This document shows positions 32,319-41,732 of a DNA stretch of 64,000 nucleotides, piece after piece. The notes under the pieces are model-generated. The model saw nothing but the letters and a program-made list of their open reading frames with translations, did no database searches and was not told where the DNA came from. The stretch's first letter is position 1. Each line of letters starts with the position of its first letter. The stretch comes from Flavobacterium johnsoniae (GTDB lineage Bacteria; Bacteroidota; Bacteroidia; Flavobacteriales; Flavobacteriaceae), in assembly GCF_030388325.1 (NCBI RefSeq), contig NZ_CP103794.1, positions 3,782,001-3,846,000 of the forward strand, read 5' to 3'. A program made the translations under genes and the position numbers.

Positions 32319-34148
32319 ATGTCTCTAAACAAAAAAATATTGTTTCTTATTTTATTGTGCTTGTGTTTACAAGGAGGATATGCTCAGATAAGTAAGACCA
32401 GAAAAGATCCTGTAAAGAAAGACACAACTGAAATTTACAACCGAATTAGAAACTATTCTAAAAAGAATAAGTTTACGCAAACTATGCATAAGCTATTTTT
32501 TAGATCTAAAAAACCAAAGAAAAAAGAAGAATTACTTGTTCCTATAGATTCAACGCATTACGACGGAAAAATTATTCGTAAAATAAACATTATTACGTTA
32601 GATCCTTTTGGATATTCTGTTGCAGATACAACGCAAATGCCGAAAAATTGGGGAGAAAGAACAGGAAATAGACTTCATTTAAAAACAAAAAAAATAGCCA
32701 TTTATAATTTATTGCTTTTTAAAAGAAATACTCCTTACGATACGTACAAAATTCTGGAATCTGAGCGTCTAATTCGTGCGCAGCGTTACGTTACCGCTGT
32801 TCGTATTTCTAATCAAACTGTTGGCGCTGCGTCAGATTCTGTAGACGTTACCATTCGTGTTTTGGATTCCTGGAGTACAATTCCGAGATTTTCTATATCT
32901 AGTAATCAGGTTTCTGTAGGTTTTAAAGAAAAAGATTTTTTTGGTTCAGGACAACAGCTCGAATACCGTTTTACAAACCGCTTTGACGATGGAAGAAATG
33001 CAAACGAAGCTACTTATACTGTTCCAAATATAAAAAACACTTATATTGGTACCGTTCTGCATTATAGAATGGATTTGGATAACAATTATATTAAAAGTAT
33101 TAATGTAGAACGAGATTTTTATTCTCCCCTAACAAAATGGGCTGGCGGTGTTTATGTCGATGAATATTATAGAAGAGATACACTTCAGGCGCCAGATCTA
33201 ACTTATGCTTTTCAGCCAGTAAAATATAAATCTCAAGATTTTTGGGCTGGAAGAGCTTTTAAAATGTTTGAAGACACGCACGAAGCCATTACAAATCTAG
33301 TTGTGACTGGACGTTTTCTGAATAAGAATTTCACCGAAACTCCAACAGAAGTTTACGATCCTGATAATTTTTATTCAGACGAAAAACTTATATTAAGCGG
33401 TATCGGGCTGAATACAAGAAAATTTATTCAAGACCGATATATTTTTAGAAATGGTCAAACTGAGGACGTTCCGATAGGAAGAGTATACGGACTTACATTT
33501 GGTTATCAATACAAAAATACTTTTTGGCGTCCGTATGTCGGTGCACAATTTTCTTTTGGTAATTATTATCGATTAGGTTTCTTAAGCATGAATTTTGAAG
33601 CTGGCACTTTCTTTCATCAATCTAAAACCTATCAAACGGCATTTTTATTCGAATCGAATTATTTCACCAAATTATATAGTATTGGAAATTGGAAATTAAG
33701 ACAATTCGTGAATCCGAAAGTGGTAATCGGAATAAATCGTGATGATGTTATGGGAGATCAGCTTAATATTAACGAACAGAATGGTTTAGCGGGCTTTAAT
33801 ACAGCTTTGTACGGAACCAGCAAAGCCGTTCTTTCACTTCAAACACAAACCTACTCTCCGCATTCTTTATTAGGTTTTCGTTTAAATCCGTTTTTTAATT
33901 ACGCTATAGCCGTTTTAGGAAGTCCAGAAGTCGCTATGAGCAAAAGTAAGCCATATTCTAAAATTACTTTAGGTTTATTGGTAAGCAATGACTATTTGGT
34001 TTTTAGTTCTTTTCAGCTATCAATTTCTTATTACCCAAGCATTCCGCAGCAAGGAGATAATGTATTTAAGACAAATACATTTGAAACTACAGATTATAGA
34101 ATGCAAAGTTTTGAGCTAAATAAGCCTAGAGTTGTCAATTATCAGTAA
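32319..34148 (+). CDS. Outer-membrane beta-barrel protein with POTRA-like N-terminal part
   Basis: A signal peptide (KKILFLILLCLCLQGGYAQ) precedes a basic linker, then a region near 85-190 (GKIIRKINIITLDPFG..., LIRAQRYVTAVRISNQTV... VDVTIRVLDSW) that resembles the strand-helix-helix-strand plan of POTRA domains. From about 190 on, alternating-hydrophobic strands with aromatic ends continue to a C-terminal barrel (about 400 residues). This is the layout of Omp85/BamA-like or TamA-like proteins, but the specific subfamily was not recognised. Likely role: outer-membrane insertion or transport. Confidence in location is higher than in function. Confidence 0.65.
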   Translation: MSLNKKILFLILLCLCLQGGYAQISKTRKDPVKKDTTEIYNRIRNYSKKNKFTQTMHKLFFRSKKPKKKEELLVPIDSTHYDGKIIRKINIITLDPFGYSVADTTQMPKNWGERTGNRLHLKTKKIAIYNLLLFKRNTPYDTYKILESERLIRAQRYVTAVRISNQTVGAASDSVDVTIRVLDSWSTIPRFSISSNQVSVGFKEKDFFGSGQQLEYRFTNRFDDGRNANEATYTVPNIKNTYIGTVLHYRMDLDNNYIKSINVERDFYSPLTKWAGGVYVDEYYRRDTLQAPDLTYAFQPVKYKSQDFWAGRAFKMFEDTHEAITNLVVTGRFLNKNFTETPTEVYDPDNFYSDEKLILSGIGLNTRKFIQDRYIFRNGQTEDVPIGRVYGLTFGYQYKNTFWRPYVGAQFSFGNYYRLGFLSMNFEAGTFFHQSKTYQTAFLFESNYFTKLYSIGNWKLRQFVNPKVVIGINRDDVMGDQLNINEQNGLAGFNTALYGTSKAVLSLQTQTYSPHSLLGFRLNPFFNYAIAVLGSPEVAMSKSKPYSKITLGLLVSNDYLVFSSFQLSISYYPSIPQQGDNVFKTNTFETTDYRMQSFELNKPRVVNYQ

Positions 34149-34224
34149 TTTTTTTTAAAATTTTCATCTTTAAATAAAACACTTAATATCAGAAAATTAA
34201 GCGTTAAACAAATCAAAAAATAAT

Positions 34225-34286
34225 TCGACGAAATGCATTTTTTACTCGACAAAATGCATAATTATTTTTTTTGGCACAGTATGTGA
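34225..34286 (+). promoter_or_regulatory. Direct repeats and a sigma54-like promoter
   Basis: TCGACGAAATGCAT (34225-34238) and TCGACAAAATGCAT (34246-34259) repeat 21 bases apart, about two helical turns. They are followed by TTGGCAC (34271-34277) with TG at the right distance for a -12 element (34285 region); this matches the -24 half of sigma54 well and the -12 half poorly. No TAnnTTTG is present before this gene. Confidence 0.4.
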
Positions 34287-34326
34287 ATATCCGTAAACAA
34301 GATTAACATTAAAAAATTAAACAAAG

Positions 34327-34839
34327 ATGAAAACGATAAAATTAGCAATCGCCGGATTATTTCTAATGGTTGCAAATGCCACGCAAGCCCAAGTATCGAT
34401 TAACGTTAATATAGGAACTCCACCAGCTTGGGGACCTGCAGGATATTCTCAAATGGAATATTATTACTTGCCAGATATCGAAGCATATTATGATGTAAGA
34501 GCTTCACAATTTATTTATTTTGGAGGAGGAAAATGGGTTAGAACAACTTATTTACCAAGACAATATAGAAACTATGATTTGTATGGAGGTTATAAAGTTG
34601 TTTTAACTGACTATCACGGAAGAACTCCTTATACTTACTTTGATCGCCATAGAGTAAAATACTATAAAGGATATCATGGCGCGCCACAAAGACCATACAA
34701 ACCAAGACCTGTTTATGGTTATAATGATCGTAGAGACTACAAACGTTATGATAAACATGACAAACATGATAAACACCGCGATAGACATGATGACCACCAT
34801 CACCATGATGATCACGATCACGGTCGAGGAAGAAGATAA
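34327..34839 (+). CDS. Secreted protein with His/Asp-rich C-terminal tail, unknown function
   Basis: A signal peptide (MKTIKLAIAGLFLMVANATQAQ) leads to a compact Tyr-rich domain (about 25-120: EYYYLPDIEAYYDVRASQF, YDLYGGYKVVL) seen in Flavobacterium proteins of no known role. The tail of about 45 residues, from 125 on, is basic and then dominated by His and Asp (KHDKHDKHRDRHDDHHHH...), which would bind divalent metal ions. The protein ends GRGRR. The gene stands alone, with an unusual promoter region and a perfect terminator. Metal binding is inferred from composition only. Confidence 0.75.
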   Translation: MKTIKLAIAGLFLMVANATQAQVSINVNIGTPPAWGPAGYSQMEYYYLPDIEAYYDVRASQFIYFGGGKWVRTTYLPRQYRNYDLYGGYKVVLTDYHGRTPYTYFDRHRVKYYKGYHGAPQRPYKPRPVYGYNDRRDYKRYDKHDKHDKHRDRHDDHHHHDDHDHGRGRR

Positions 34840-34864
34840 TGCTAAAATGTTAATTTTTAGCGAT

Positions 34865-34898
34865 AGAGAGTATCAGAAACGATACTCTCTTTTTTTTT
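34865..34898 (+). terminator. Terminator of the His-rich protein gene
   Basis: AGAGAGTATC (34865-34874) pairs perfectly with GATACTCTCT (34881-34890), followed by a long T run. Confidence 0.92.
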
Positions 34899-34993
34899 GT
34901 TCTTTTGGTTTTGAAGTTTTGTCAAAATATTGTAACTTCAATATAAATCACTGAACAACAATGGCTTCTATTGAGTTATTTTAAATATTAACC

Positions 34994-35023
34994 TTTGTTT
35001 AATGTGATTATGATATATATTTG
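34994..35023 (+). promoter_or_regulatory. Full -33/-7 promoter
   Basis: TTTG (34994-34997), 18-base spacer, TATATTTG (35016-35023). The ATG of the LVIVD lipoprotein gene follows at 35056, a leader of about 28 bases. Confidence 0.7.
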
Positions 35024-35055
35024 CAGCAAATTTTTAAAACTCAAATCGAAATTTT

Positions 35056-36678
35056 ATGAAAAAGAATGTTTATTTATTTTCATTTTTAGCAATGTCACTT
35101 TTAATAGGTTGTGACGATAATAATGATGGAAACGACAACCAATCGGTAAATAGCATTACAATTAACTCAGATCAAACTGCCTTAAATCAGAGAATTGACC
35201 TAACTAATTCAGGTGTTATTTCAGTCGAAAATGTTTCAGCTACTGGTAAATCTGCCGAAACAACGAACACTACTTTACCTTTAGTACAAATTGCAGAAGT
35301 AAAACCGCCAGTTGATGCTAACGGACGAACACTTCAGGCAAGTCACGTAACTGTAAATGGTAATTATGCTTACGTTTCTTATATTACAAGAGGTGATGTT
35401 TATTCGGGAGCCATCGATGTCATTGATGTTTCTGATCCGTACAAGCCAAAATTAGTTACTTCGGCTTTGATTCCAAATACAGATATTACTTCGCTTACTT
35501 ATGTTAATGGAAATTTAATTATCGGTGCAGCAAAAGATGTAGATAAAGATTCTCAGCTAAATGGTAATCCAGCAATTGTATTTAATATGCCTTTAAGTTC
35601 TGGATTACTTACCAATTCACTAACAACAAATTATTTAGAAAGCAGAGTAACAACAGATGTTGCTGCAAATACAACTAATTATTTTGCGGTTACGGGAGAT
35701 AATGGAAGTTTATTTAAATTAAGCACTTCAACTAAAGCTGTTACAGGAAAAGTTGCTGTTGCCGACTTACGTTCTATTGCTTTAACAAGTGATAAAGTAG
35801 TTACTTTAAGCGGAACAAAAGGTGTAAATATTTACAATCAATCAACATTAGCTCTTCAAAAAAGCTTTGCAACTTCTACAGATATTAGCGGAGCTAAAAG
35901 AACAATGGATATTGACGGAACAAAACTTTTTGTTTCTGAAGGCCGTAATGGTCTAGGCATTTACGACATCAACAGCGGATCTAAATTACAAACTTTAGCA
36001 ATTCCAGTTGCTGGCGAAGATAATGTTACTAATGCAGTTTCTTTTAATGACGGTTATGCGTTTGTTGCAAATGGAGCTTTAGGTTTAAATGTTTACCAAT
36101 CTGCAACTCAGCTTAATTTACTTGGTTCTGTTGGAATTGCAGGTTCATCAAACTATGTAAAATCTAGCGGAAACTACATTTATGTTGCCAGCGGAACAGG
36201 CGGTTTGAAAATCATTAAATTAGAAAAACCAAACACTACATTTGCAAGCTGTTTAACTTATGGTCCATACAACCAAGGAAGTAATTTGATTTTGAATTCT
36301 AATGATATTAAATCATATCAAGGTGCCACAGCTATTAATTCTGCTATTATAAACTCTGGTGCTGTTTTAACGCATTGTGGTTCGATTGCTGTTCTTGGTG
36401 ATTTGACTTTAAACAGTAAAGGTACATTTAATATGAGAGGAAGTTTATCTCAAGGAAAATACCAACAGACCAATCCAACGCAACTTGTTATCAACAGTGA
36501 GTCTGTTTTAAACGTAGAAGGATCAGTAGTAATCTGGGGAAATTTGACATTAAACAGCGGTGCTAAAATCAACTTTATCGGTAATAGTTCTACCATTACT
36601 ATTTACGGAAAAGTAACTAAAGGAAGTAACGTAACCATTACAGGAAGCTACGTTGATACCGAAAACAAATTAAAATAA
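35056..36678 (+). CDS. LVIVD-repeat beta-propeller lipoprotein
   Basis: The lipobox SLLIGC places the lipidated Cys at about residue 19, followed by Asp/Asn-rich sequence, a pattern that in Bacteroidota often directs lipoproteins to the surface. Repeats such as GAIDVIDVSDPYKPKLV and later strands of the same type form an LVIVD propeller (about 90-395). The last 140 residues (LTYGPYNQGSNLILNSNDIKSYQ... GAVLTHCGSIAVLGDLTLNSKG) look like a beta-helix of repeated turn units. Probably a surface binding protein; ligand unknown. Single gene with its own promoter and terminator. Confidence 0.8.
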   Translation: MKKNVYLFSFLAMSLLIGCDDNNDGNDNQSVNSITINSDQTALNQRIDLTNSGVISVENVSATGKSAETTNTTLPLVQIAEVKPPVDANGRTLQASHVTVNGNYAYVSYITRGDVYSGAIDVIDVSDPYKPKLVTSALIPNTDITSLTYVNGNLIIGAAKDVDKDSQLNGNPAIVFNMPLSSGLLTNSLTTNYLESRVTTDVAANTTNYFAVTGDNGSLFKLSTSTKAVTGKVAVADLRSIALTSDKVVTLSGTKGVNIYNQSTLALQKSFATSTDISGAKRTMDIDGTKLFVSEGRNGLGIYDINSGSKLQTLAIPVAGEDNVTNAVSFNDGYAFVANGALGLNVYQSATQLNLLGSVGIAGSSNYVKSSGNYIYVASGTGGLKIIKLEKPNTTFASCLTYGPYNQGSNLILNSNDIKSYQGATAINSAIINSGAVLTHCGSIAVLGDLTLNSKGTFNMRGSLSQGKYQQTNPTQLVINSESVLNVEGSVVIWGNLTLNSGAKINFIGNSSTITIYGKVTKGSNVTITGSYVDTENKLK

Positions 36679-36706
36679 AGAGATTTATTCTCATTTTTCA
36701 ATTATA

Positions 36707-36742
36707 AAAAAAGCTGCTAGTGTAAAAACTGGCAGCTTTTTT
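36707..36742 (+). terminator. Terminator of the LVIVD gene
   Basis: AAAAAGCTGCTAGT pairs with ACTGGCAGCTTTTT with one G-T pair, followed by T-rich sequence. Confidence 0.85.
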
Positions 36743-36818
36743 GTTGCTTATTGTAAAAATTAGAAATCAATAACAACCATTAACATTTCATTTAAATAGT
36801 CTTCCATAAAATAATTAG

Positions 36819-36826
36819 TATTTTTG
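36819..36826 (+). promoter_or_regulatory. -7 element of the PIG-L operon
   Basis: TATTTTTG, perfect TAnnTTTG, 32 bases before the ATG at 36859; no clear -33. Confidence 0.45.
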
Positions 36827-36858
36827 AAGCTCTTAAAAGAAAAACAATTAACCACAGC

Positions 36859-39390
36859 ATGAGAAAAATACAGATTCAAATCTTTCTTTTATTTTTTATC
36901 AGTTTTCAAATTTCATTTGCGCAGCAGCCACAAAAACTAAATTCAGTTGAAATTTACAATCAAATCAAAAAATTAAACTTTTTAGGTTCGGTTTTATATG
37001 TTGCCGCACATCCTGATGATGAAAATACCCGAATGATTTCGTATTTGGCAAATGACATGAATGCTAGAACTGGTTACTTATCTTTAACTCGTGGTGATGG
37101 TGGTCAGAACTTAATCGGACCGCAATTGCGTGAATTGCTAGGAGTTATAAGGACTCAAGAATTAATTGAAGCTCGAAAAATTGATGGCGGCGAACAATTT
37201 TTTTCGAGAGCGAATGATTTTGGTTTTTCAAAAAATCCTGATGAAACTTTAGATATTTGGGATAAAAATAAAGTTCTTGCAGACGTTGTTTGGACCATCA
37301 GAAAATTTCAGCCAGACATTATTATCAATAGATTTGATCATCGTTCTCCTGGAACTACGCACGGACATCATACTTCATCTGCAATGTTGAGTGTTGAAAG
37401 TTTTAAATTGACAAACGATCCAAAAGTTTATCCTGAACAATTAAAATTTGTTGCTCCTTGGCAGGTAAAACGTCAATTTTTCAATCCGTCTTGGTGGTTT
37501 TACGGAAGCCAAGAAAAATTTGATGCCGCAAATAAATCTAAATTCACAAAGCTAGAAACTGGTGTTTATTATAACGGAATCGGGAAATCGAATCAAGAAA
37601 TTGCTGCTTTAAGCCGAAGCCGTCATCAATCTCAAGGTTTTGGAAGCACTGGAGTTCGTGGCGAAGAAACAGAATACCTAGAATTAATTAACGGTGAAAC
37701 TCCAAAAGAACGAGATAATTTATTTGATGGAATTGATACCAGTTGGAACCGCGTTAAAAACGGAAAACCAATCGGTGATTTAATTTCGTCTATTATTTCA
37801 AAATACGATTTCAACAAACCTTCGGCAAGTATTCCAGATTTGGTAAAAGCTTATGCCATGATTGAAGCTCTAGAAGATGATCATTGGAAAGCTATTAAAT
37901 CTAACGCAATAAAAAATATAATCGCATCATGTTCTGGTTTATACCTTGAAGCTGTTGCAAATGAACAAGAAGCAACTCCAGGAAGTACTCTTAAATTATA
38001 TCTTGAAGCTATTAACAGATGTAATATTGATATGCAATTAGTTAGCGTAAAAACTTTACCTGATAATAAAACTATTTCTCAAAATATTGCTTTAAAGAAT
38101 AATAACGATCAAAAAATAAATCTTCAATTACAGCTTCCTGAAAATTTAGAATATACACAGCCATATTGGTTAAAAGAAAAAGCAACCGTTGGAATGTACA
38201 CGGTTTCAAACCAAGAAAATATCGGAATTCCAGATATTATCAGAGAAACAAAAGTTGTTTTTAATGTAAAAATCAATGATGTAGAAATTCCGTTTGAACG
38301 AACTGTTGTTTACAAATACAACGATGGTGTAAAAGGTGAAATGTATAATTTTCTTGATATTGTTCCTGAAGTTACTACATCTATTCTAGAAAGAGTTTTG
38401 ATTTTTAGAGATACAAAAAGCAAAATGATTCCTGTAAAAGTTCGCGCTGGAAAAGATAATGTAAAAGGAAATTTACAATTAGAATTACCAAAAAGCTGGA
38501 CAGTTTCTCCTAAAGAAATTTCGTTTGATTTGGATAAAAAAGGAAATGAACAAATCTTTTATTTTGAAGTAACGCCGCCAGTGAATCCTGAAGAAGTGAT
38601 GGCAAAAAGTATTGCAACTGTCGATGGCAAACGTTTTGACAAAGATCAAACTATTATTGATTTTAATCACATTACAAAACAAATGGTTTTAAAATCGGCT
38701 GAATCAAAATGTATCAGAATCGACTTAAAAACTTCTGGTGATGCCATCGCTTATATTATGGGCGCTGGAGATGAAGTTCCAGAAAGTTTAGCGCAAATGG
38801 GATACAAAGTTTCTATTTTAAAACCGGAAGAAATTACACCAGAAAGATTAGATTCTTTTAGTACAGTTATTACAGGAATTCGCGCGTACAATACCGTAAA
38901 TGCTTTGGCTAACAAACAAAATATTCTTTTCAATTTTGTAAAAGGCGGAAAAAATATGATTGTGCAATACAATACTAACGGAAAATTAGTAACAGATAAA
39001 ATTGCGCCATATCCATTAAAATTATCAAACGATCGAGTAACGGAAGAAAATGCTAAAATTACCTTTTTAGCACCAAATCATCCCGTTTTAAATACTCCAA
39101 ATAAAATCTCTGAAAAAGATTTTCAGGGTTGGACACAAGAACAAGGTTTATATTATCCAAATGAGTACGATGCAGCCTTCACTCCTATTATATCTTCTCA
39201 TGATAAAGGAGAATCTGCAAAAGATGGTGCATTATTAGTAGCTCCATACGGAAAAGGATATTACATTTACACTGGTTTAAGTTTCTTTAGAGAATTACCA
39301 GAAGGAGTTTCTGGCGCTTATAGATTATTATCGAATATTATTTCTCTGAAACAGCCAATTGAAGCTCCTAAACAAGATTTAAAGCAATAA
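36859..39390 (+). CDS. Secreted PIG-L/LmbE-type deacetylase, long form
   Basis: A signal peptide (IQIFLLFFISFQISFAQ) then a PIG-L domain with AAHPDDE at 49-55, the first zinc and catalytic residues; a later GTTHGHHTSS (about 165-175) supplies the third ligand. Family members de-N-acetylate GlcNAc-containing or related sugars. At 843 aa it is far longer than LmbE (about 230): a middle beta-rich part (about 360-600) and a C-terminal part with a GATase-like fold (VTGIRAYNTV, FVKGGKNMIVQYNTNGK, GKGYYIYTGLSFFRELP). This long type is usual in Bacteroidota. A 35-aa membrane peptide and a symporter follow with gaps of 3 bases each. Confidence 0.88.
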   Translation: MRKIQIQIFLLFFISFQISFAQQPQKLNSVEIYNQIKKLNFLGSVLYVAAHPDDENTRMISYLANDMNARTGYLSLTRGDGGQNLIGPQLRELLGVIRTQELIEARKIDGGEQFFSRANDFGFSKNPDETLDIWDKNKVLADVVWTIRKFQPDIIINRFDHRSPGTTHGHHTSSAMLSVESFKLTNDPKVYPEQLKFVAPWQVKRQFFNPSWWFYGSQEKFDAANKSKFTKLETGVYYNGIGKSNQEIAALSRSRHQSQGFGSTGVRGEETEYLELINGETPKERDNLFDGIDTSWNRVKNGKPIGDLISSIISKYDFNKPSASIPDLVKAYAMIEALEDDHWKAIKSNAIKNIIASCSGLYLEAVANEQEATPGSTLKLYLEAINRCNIDMQLVSVKTLPDNKTISQNIALKNNNDQKINLQLQLPENLEYTQPYWLKEKATVGMYTVSNQENIGIPDIIRETKVVFNVKINDVEIPFERTVVYKYNDGVKGEMYNFLDIVPEVTTSILERVLIFRDTKSKMIPVKVRAGKDNVKGNLQLELPKSWTVSPKEISFDLDKKGNEQIFYFEVTPPVNPEEVMAKSIATVDGKRFDKDQTIIDFNHITKQMVLKSAESKCIRIDLKTSGDAIAYIMGAGDEVPESLAQMGYKVSILKPEEITPERLDSFSTVITGIRAYNTVNALANKQNILFNFVKGGKNMIVQYNTNGKLVTDKIAPYPLKLSNDRVTEENAKITFLAPNHPVLNTPNKISEKDFQGWTQEQGLYYPNEYDAAFTPIISSHDKGESAKDGALLVAPYGKGYYIYTGLSFFRELPEGVSGAYRLLSNIISLKQPIEAPKQDLKQ

Positions 39391-39393
39391 AAT

Positions 39394-39501
39394 ATGGAAA
39401 CGAAAAAAACAAAAAAATGGAAAAAAAGTTATACCTACGTTTTGGTCGTTAATGCAATTTACATTGCTATTTTCGTTTTAATCATGCAATTATACTCATA
39501 A
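39394..39501 (+). CDS. 35-aa single-helix membrane peptide next to a symporter
   Basis: ATG to TAA, starting 3 bases after the PIG-L stop and ending 3 bases before the symporter ATG. A very basic start (METKKTKKWKKSYTY) is followed by one hydrophobic helix (VLVVNAIYIAIFVLIMQLY). The tight spacing and clear helix make a real gene likely. Small partner proteins are known for some sodium:solute symporters (YjcH with ActP, for example), although this is not DUF485. Role is inferred from position alone. Confidence 0.7.
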   Translation: METKKTKKWKKSYTYVLVVNAIYIAIFVLIMQLYS

Positions 39502-39504
39502 CCT

Positions 39505-41229
39505 ATGCAGCTATTTGACTGGATCGTACTTATTGTAACATTATTATTTATTGTTGGATATGGCTCGTGGAAAACCCGAGGTAGTAAAAACGTTGAAGAT
39601 TTCATTTTAGGAAACAACGAAACGCCTTGGTATACTGTCGGCCTTTCTGTAATGGCAACGCAAGCCAGTGCCATTACATTTTTATCTACTCCTGGTCAAG
39701 CTTATCATGACGGAATGGGATTTGTGCAATTTTATTTTGGATTGCCAATTGCCATGATTGTAATTTGCGTCACATTTATTCCGCTTTATCATAAAAGTAA
39801 AGTTTTTACGGCTTACGAATTTTTAGAAAGAAGATTTGATGTTAAAACGCGTTCTCTAGCGGCAATTTTGTTTTTAGTACAACGAGGTTTAGGAACAGGT
39901 CTAACCATTTATGCCCCAGCTATTATTCTATCGGCACTTTTAGGATGGAACTTAACTGTTATGAATATCATTATTGGTGTCTTAGTAATTATTTACACTT
40001 TTTCTGGAGGAACAAAAGCTGTAAACGTAACTCAAAAACAACAGATGTTTGTAATTATGTCTGGAATGTTTATCACTTTTTTCCTGATTCTACATTATCT
40101 TCCAAACGATATGACTTTTAATAGCGCGCTTCATATTGCTGGTGCGAATGATAAAATGGACATTGTAAATTTTTCTTTTGATCCAGAAGAAAAATACACC
40201 ATTTGGAGTGGTATTACTGGAGGTTTCTTTTTGGCTCTTGCCTATTTTGGAACAGATCAATCGCAAGTTGGGCGTTATTTGTCTGGAAAATCAGTGCGCG
40301 AAAGTCAGATGGGATTGATAATGAATGGACTTTTAAAAGTTCCGATGCAGTTTTTTATTCTTTTGACAGGAGTTATGGTTTTTGTGTTTTTTCAATTCAA
40401 TCCAGTTCCGTTAAATTTTAATCCAAACAATAAAATTGCAATTGAGAAATCGGTTTATAAAGACGAATATCACGCTTTAGAGCAAAAATTAGTAAAACTA
40501 TCCGAAGACAAAAAAGTAATAAACTTGTTGTATATCGACCAGTTAAATCAAGATTATGACAATCCTATTTTGCGTAAAGAATTGGTCGCTTTATCTAATA
40601 AAGAAAAAGATTTACGCGACAAAGCCAAAGAAATAATTTTAAAAGCAGACAGTAATACAGAAACCAACGACAAAGATTATGTATTCTTTCACTTTATCCT
40701 GCATTATTTACCAAAAGGTCTAATCGGATTGTTATTGGCCGTTATTCTTTCTGCCGCAATGTCTTCTACAGCTTCAGGATTGACTGCTTTGGCTTCTACA
40801 ACAGCGATTGATATTTATAAACGAAATCAGAAAACACCGAAATCAGAAAAGCATTATTTGAATGTGACTAAATTCTTCACTCTTTTTTGGGGAATTATAG
40901 CCATACTTTTTGCTTGTGTCGGAACTTTATTTGAGAATTTAATACAGCTTGTAAACATCATCGGATCTATTTTTTATGGAACTGTTTTAGGAATATTCTT
41001 AGTTGGTTTCTATTTAAGACGCGTTCAGGCAAAACCAATGTTTATTAGTGCTATTATTAGTCAATTGACCATTTTCGTAATCTTTTATTTTATGGTTTAC
41101 AAACAAGAAAAACTGGGCTATCTATGGCTTAATTTCATTGGAGCGATTTTGACAATTGTGTTGGCATTATTACTTCAGTTTTTGTTTTTTAAAGGAAAAT
41201 CAGATGAAAATGAATTGATTTTAGAATAG
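39505..41229 (+). CDS. Sodium:solute symporter (SSS family)
   Basis: A 574-aa membrane protein with about 13 helices in the LeuT fold. The first helix, DWIVLIVTLLFIVGYGSW, is followed by VEDFILGNNETPWYTVGLSVMATQASAITFLSTPG, a typical SSS opening near residue 30-65, and later AYFGTDQSQVGRYLSGKS near 247-264. A hydrophilic insertion (about 310-395) carries many Lys and Asp. The SSAMSSTASGLTALASTTAIDIYKR block (about 412-436) holds the Na2-site Ser/Thr. Substrate is not evident; adjacency to the PIG-L enzyme suggests a sugar or amino-sugar released outside the cell. Confidence 0.92.
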   Translation: MQLFDWIVLIVTLLFIVGYGSWKTRGSKNVEDFILGNNETPWYTVGLSVMATQASAITFLSTPGQAYHDGMGFVQFYFGLPIAMIVICVTFIPLYHKSKVFTAYEFLERRFDVKTRSLAAILFLVQRGLGTGLTIYAPAIILSALLGWNLTVMNIIIGVLVIIYTFSGGTKAVNVTQKQQMFVIMSGMFITFFLILHYLPNDMTFNSALHIAGANDKMDIVNFSFDPEEKYTIWSGITGGFFLALAYFGTDQSQVGRYLSGKSVRESQMGLIMNGLLKVPMQFFILLTGVMVFVFFQFNPVPLNFNPNNKIAIEKSVYKDEYHALEQKLVKLSEDKKVINLLYIDQLNQDYDNPILRKELVALSNKEKDLRDKAKEIILKADSNTETNDKDYVFFHFILHYLPKGLIGLLLAVILSAAMSSTASGLTALASTTAIDIYKRNQKTPKSEKHYLNVTKFFTLFWGIIAILFACVGTLFENLIQLVNIIGSIFYGTVLGIFLVGFYLRRVQAKPMFISAIISQLTIFVIFYFMVYKQEKLGYLWLNFIGAILTIVLALLLQFLFFKGKSDENELILE

Positions 41230-41248
41230 AAATCTGCAAGAATTATAT

Positions 41249-41587
41249 ATGCAAGTAAAAAATCTACTATTCTTCTATTCATCTTTCACAGAAAAATCGG
41301 GAAGAATTGAATATGGAATTTATGTATTATTTAATATTTTATCTTATTACATTGCAATTGATTTAAATAGAAAGGTAAACTTAGACAATGAAAAAATTCT
41401 TTACATTTTTTATACTTGTTTAATTGTATTATTCACCTTTGTTCCAATGCAAGCCGTTACAACAAGACGCTTAAGAGATTTAAATGCTAATCCAAATTTT
41501 GTGATTTTTAATTTTATTCCAATACTAAATTTTGCATTTGTTGCATTTTTACTATTTGCCAAACAAAAAAAGGCAGTTGAAATCTGA
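41249..41587 (+). CDS. Small DUF805-like membrane protein
   Basis: A 112-aa protein with three or four hydrophobic segments and the motif TTRRLRDLNANP near 72-83, which matches the RRL-x-D-x-x motif of DUF805 proteins. It begins FFYSSFTEKSGRIEYGIY, also DUF805-like. Function unknown. It starts 19 bases after the symporter stop, so it may share its transcript. Confidence 0.75.
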   Translation: MQVKNLLFFYSSFTEKSGRIEYGIYVLFNILSYYIAIDLNRKVNLDNEKILYIFYTCLIVLFTFVPMQAVTTRRLRDLNANPNFVIFNFIPILNFAFVAFLLFAKQKKAVEI

Positions 41588-41732
41588 AACGAAAAATCTA
41601 AATAAATCTTCTTTTTCAAAATATTAATTCATCCAGAATTGTAAGTAAAAAACACTATTTTAGTAATCTGTAAAACCGACCAAAAAGTTTTACATCCAAA
41701 AACTAAACTAATTTTAACTGGACAAATTATAA

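Noticed and set aside
34603-34954. ORFs on both strands across the His-rich tail (minus 34603-34821, plus 34676-34954)
   Set aside because: They arise from the CATGAT-like low-complexity codons of the His/Asp tail; the secreted protein frame has the signal peptide and terminator.
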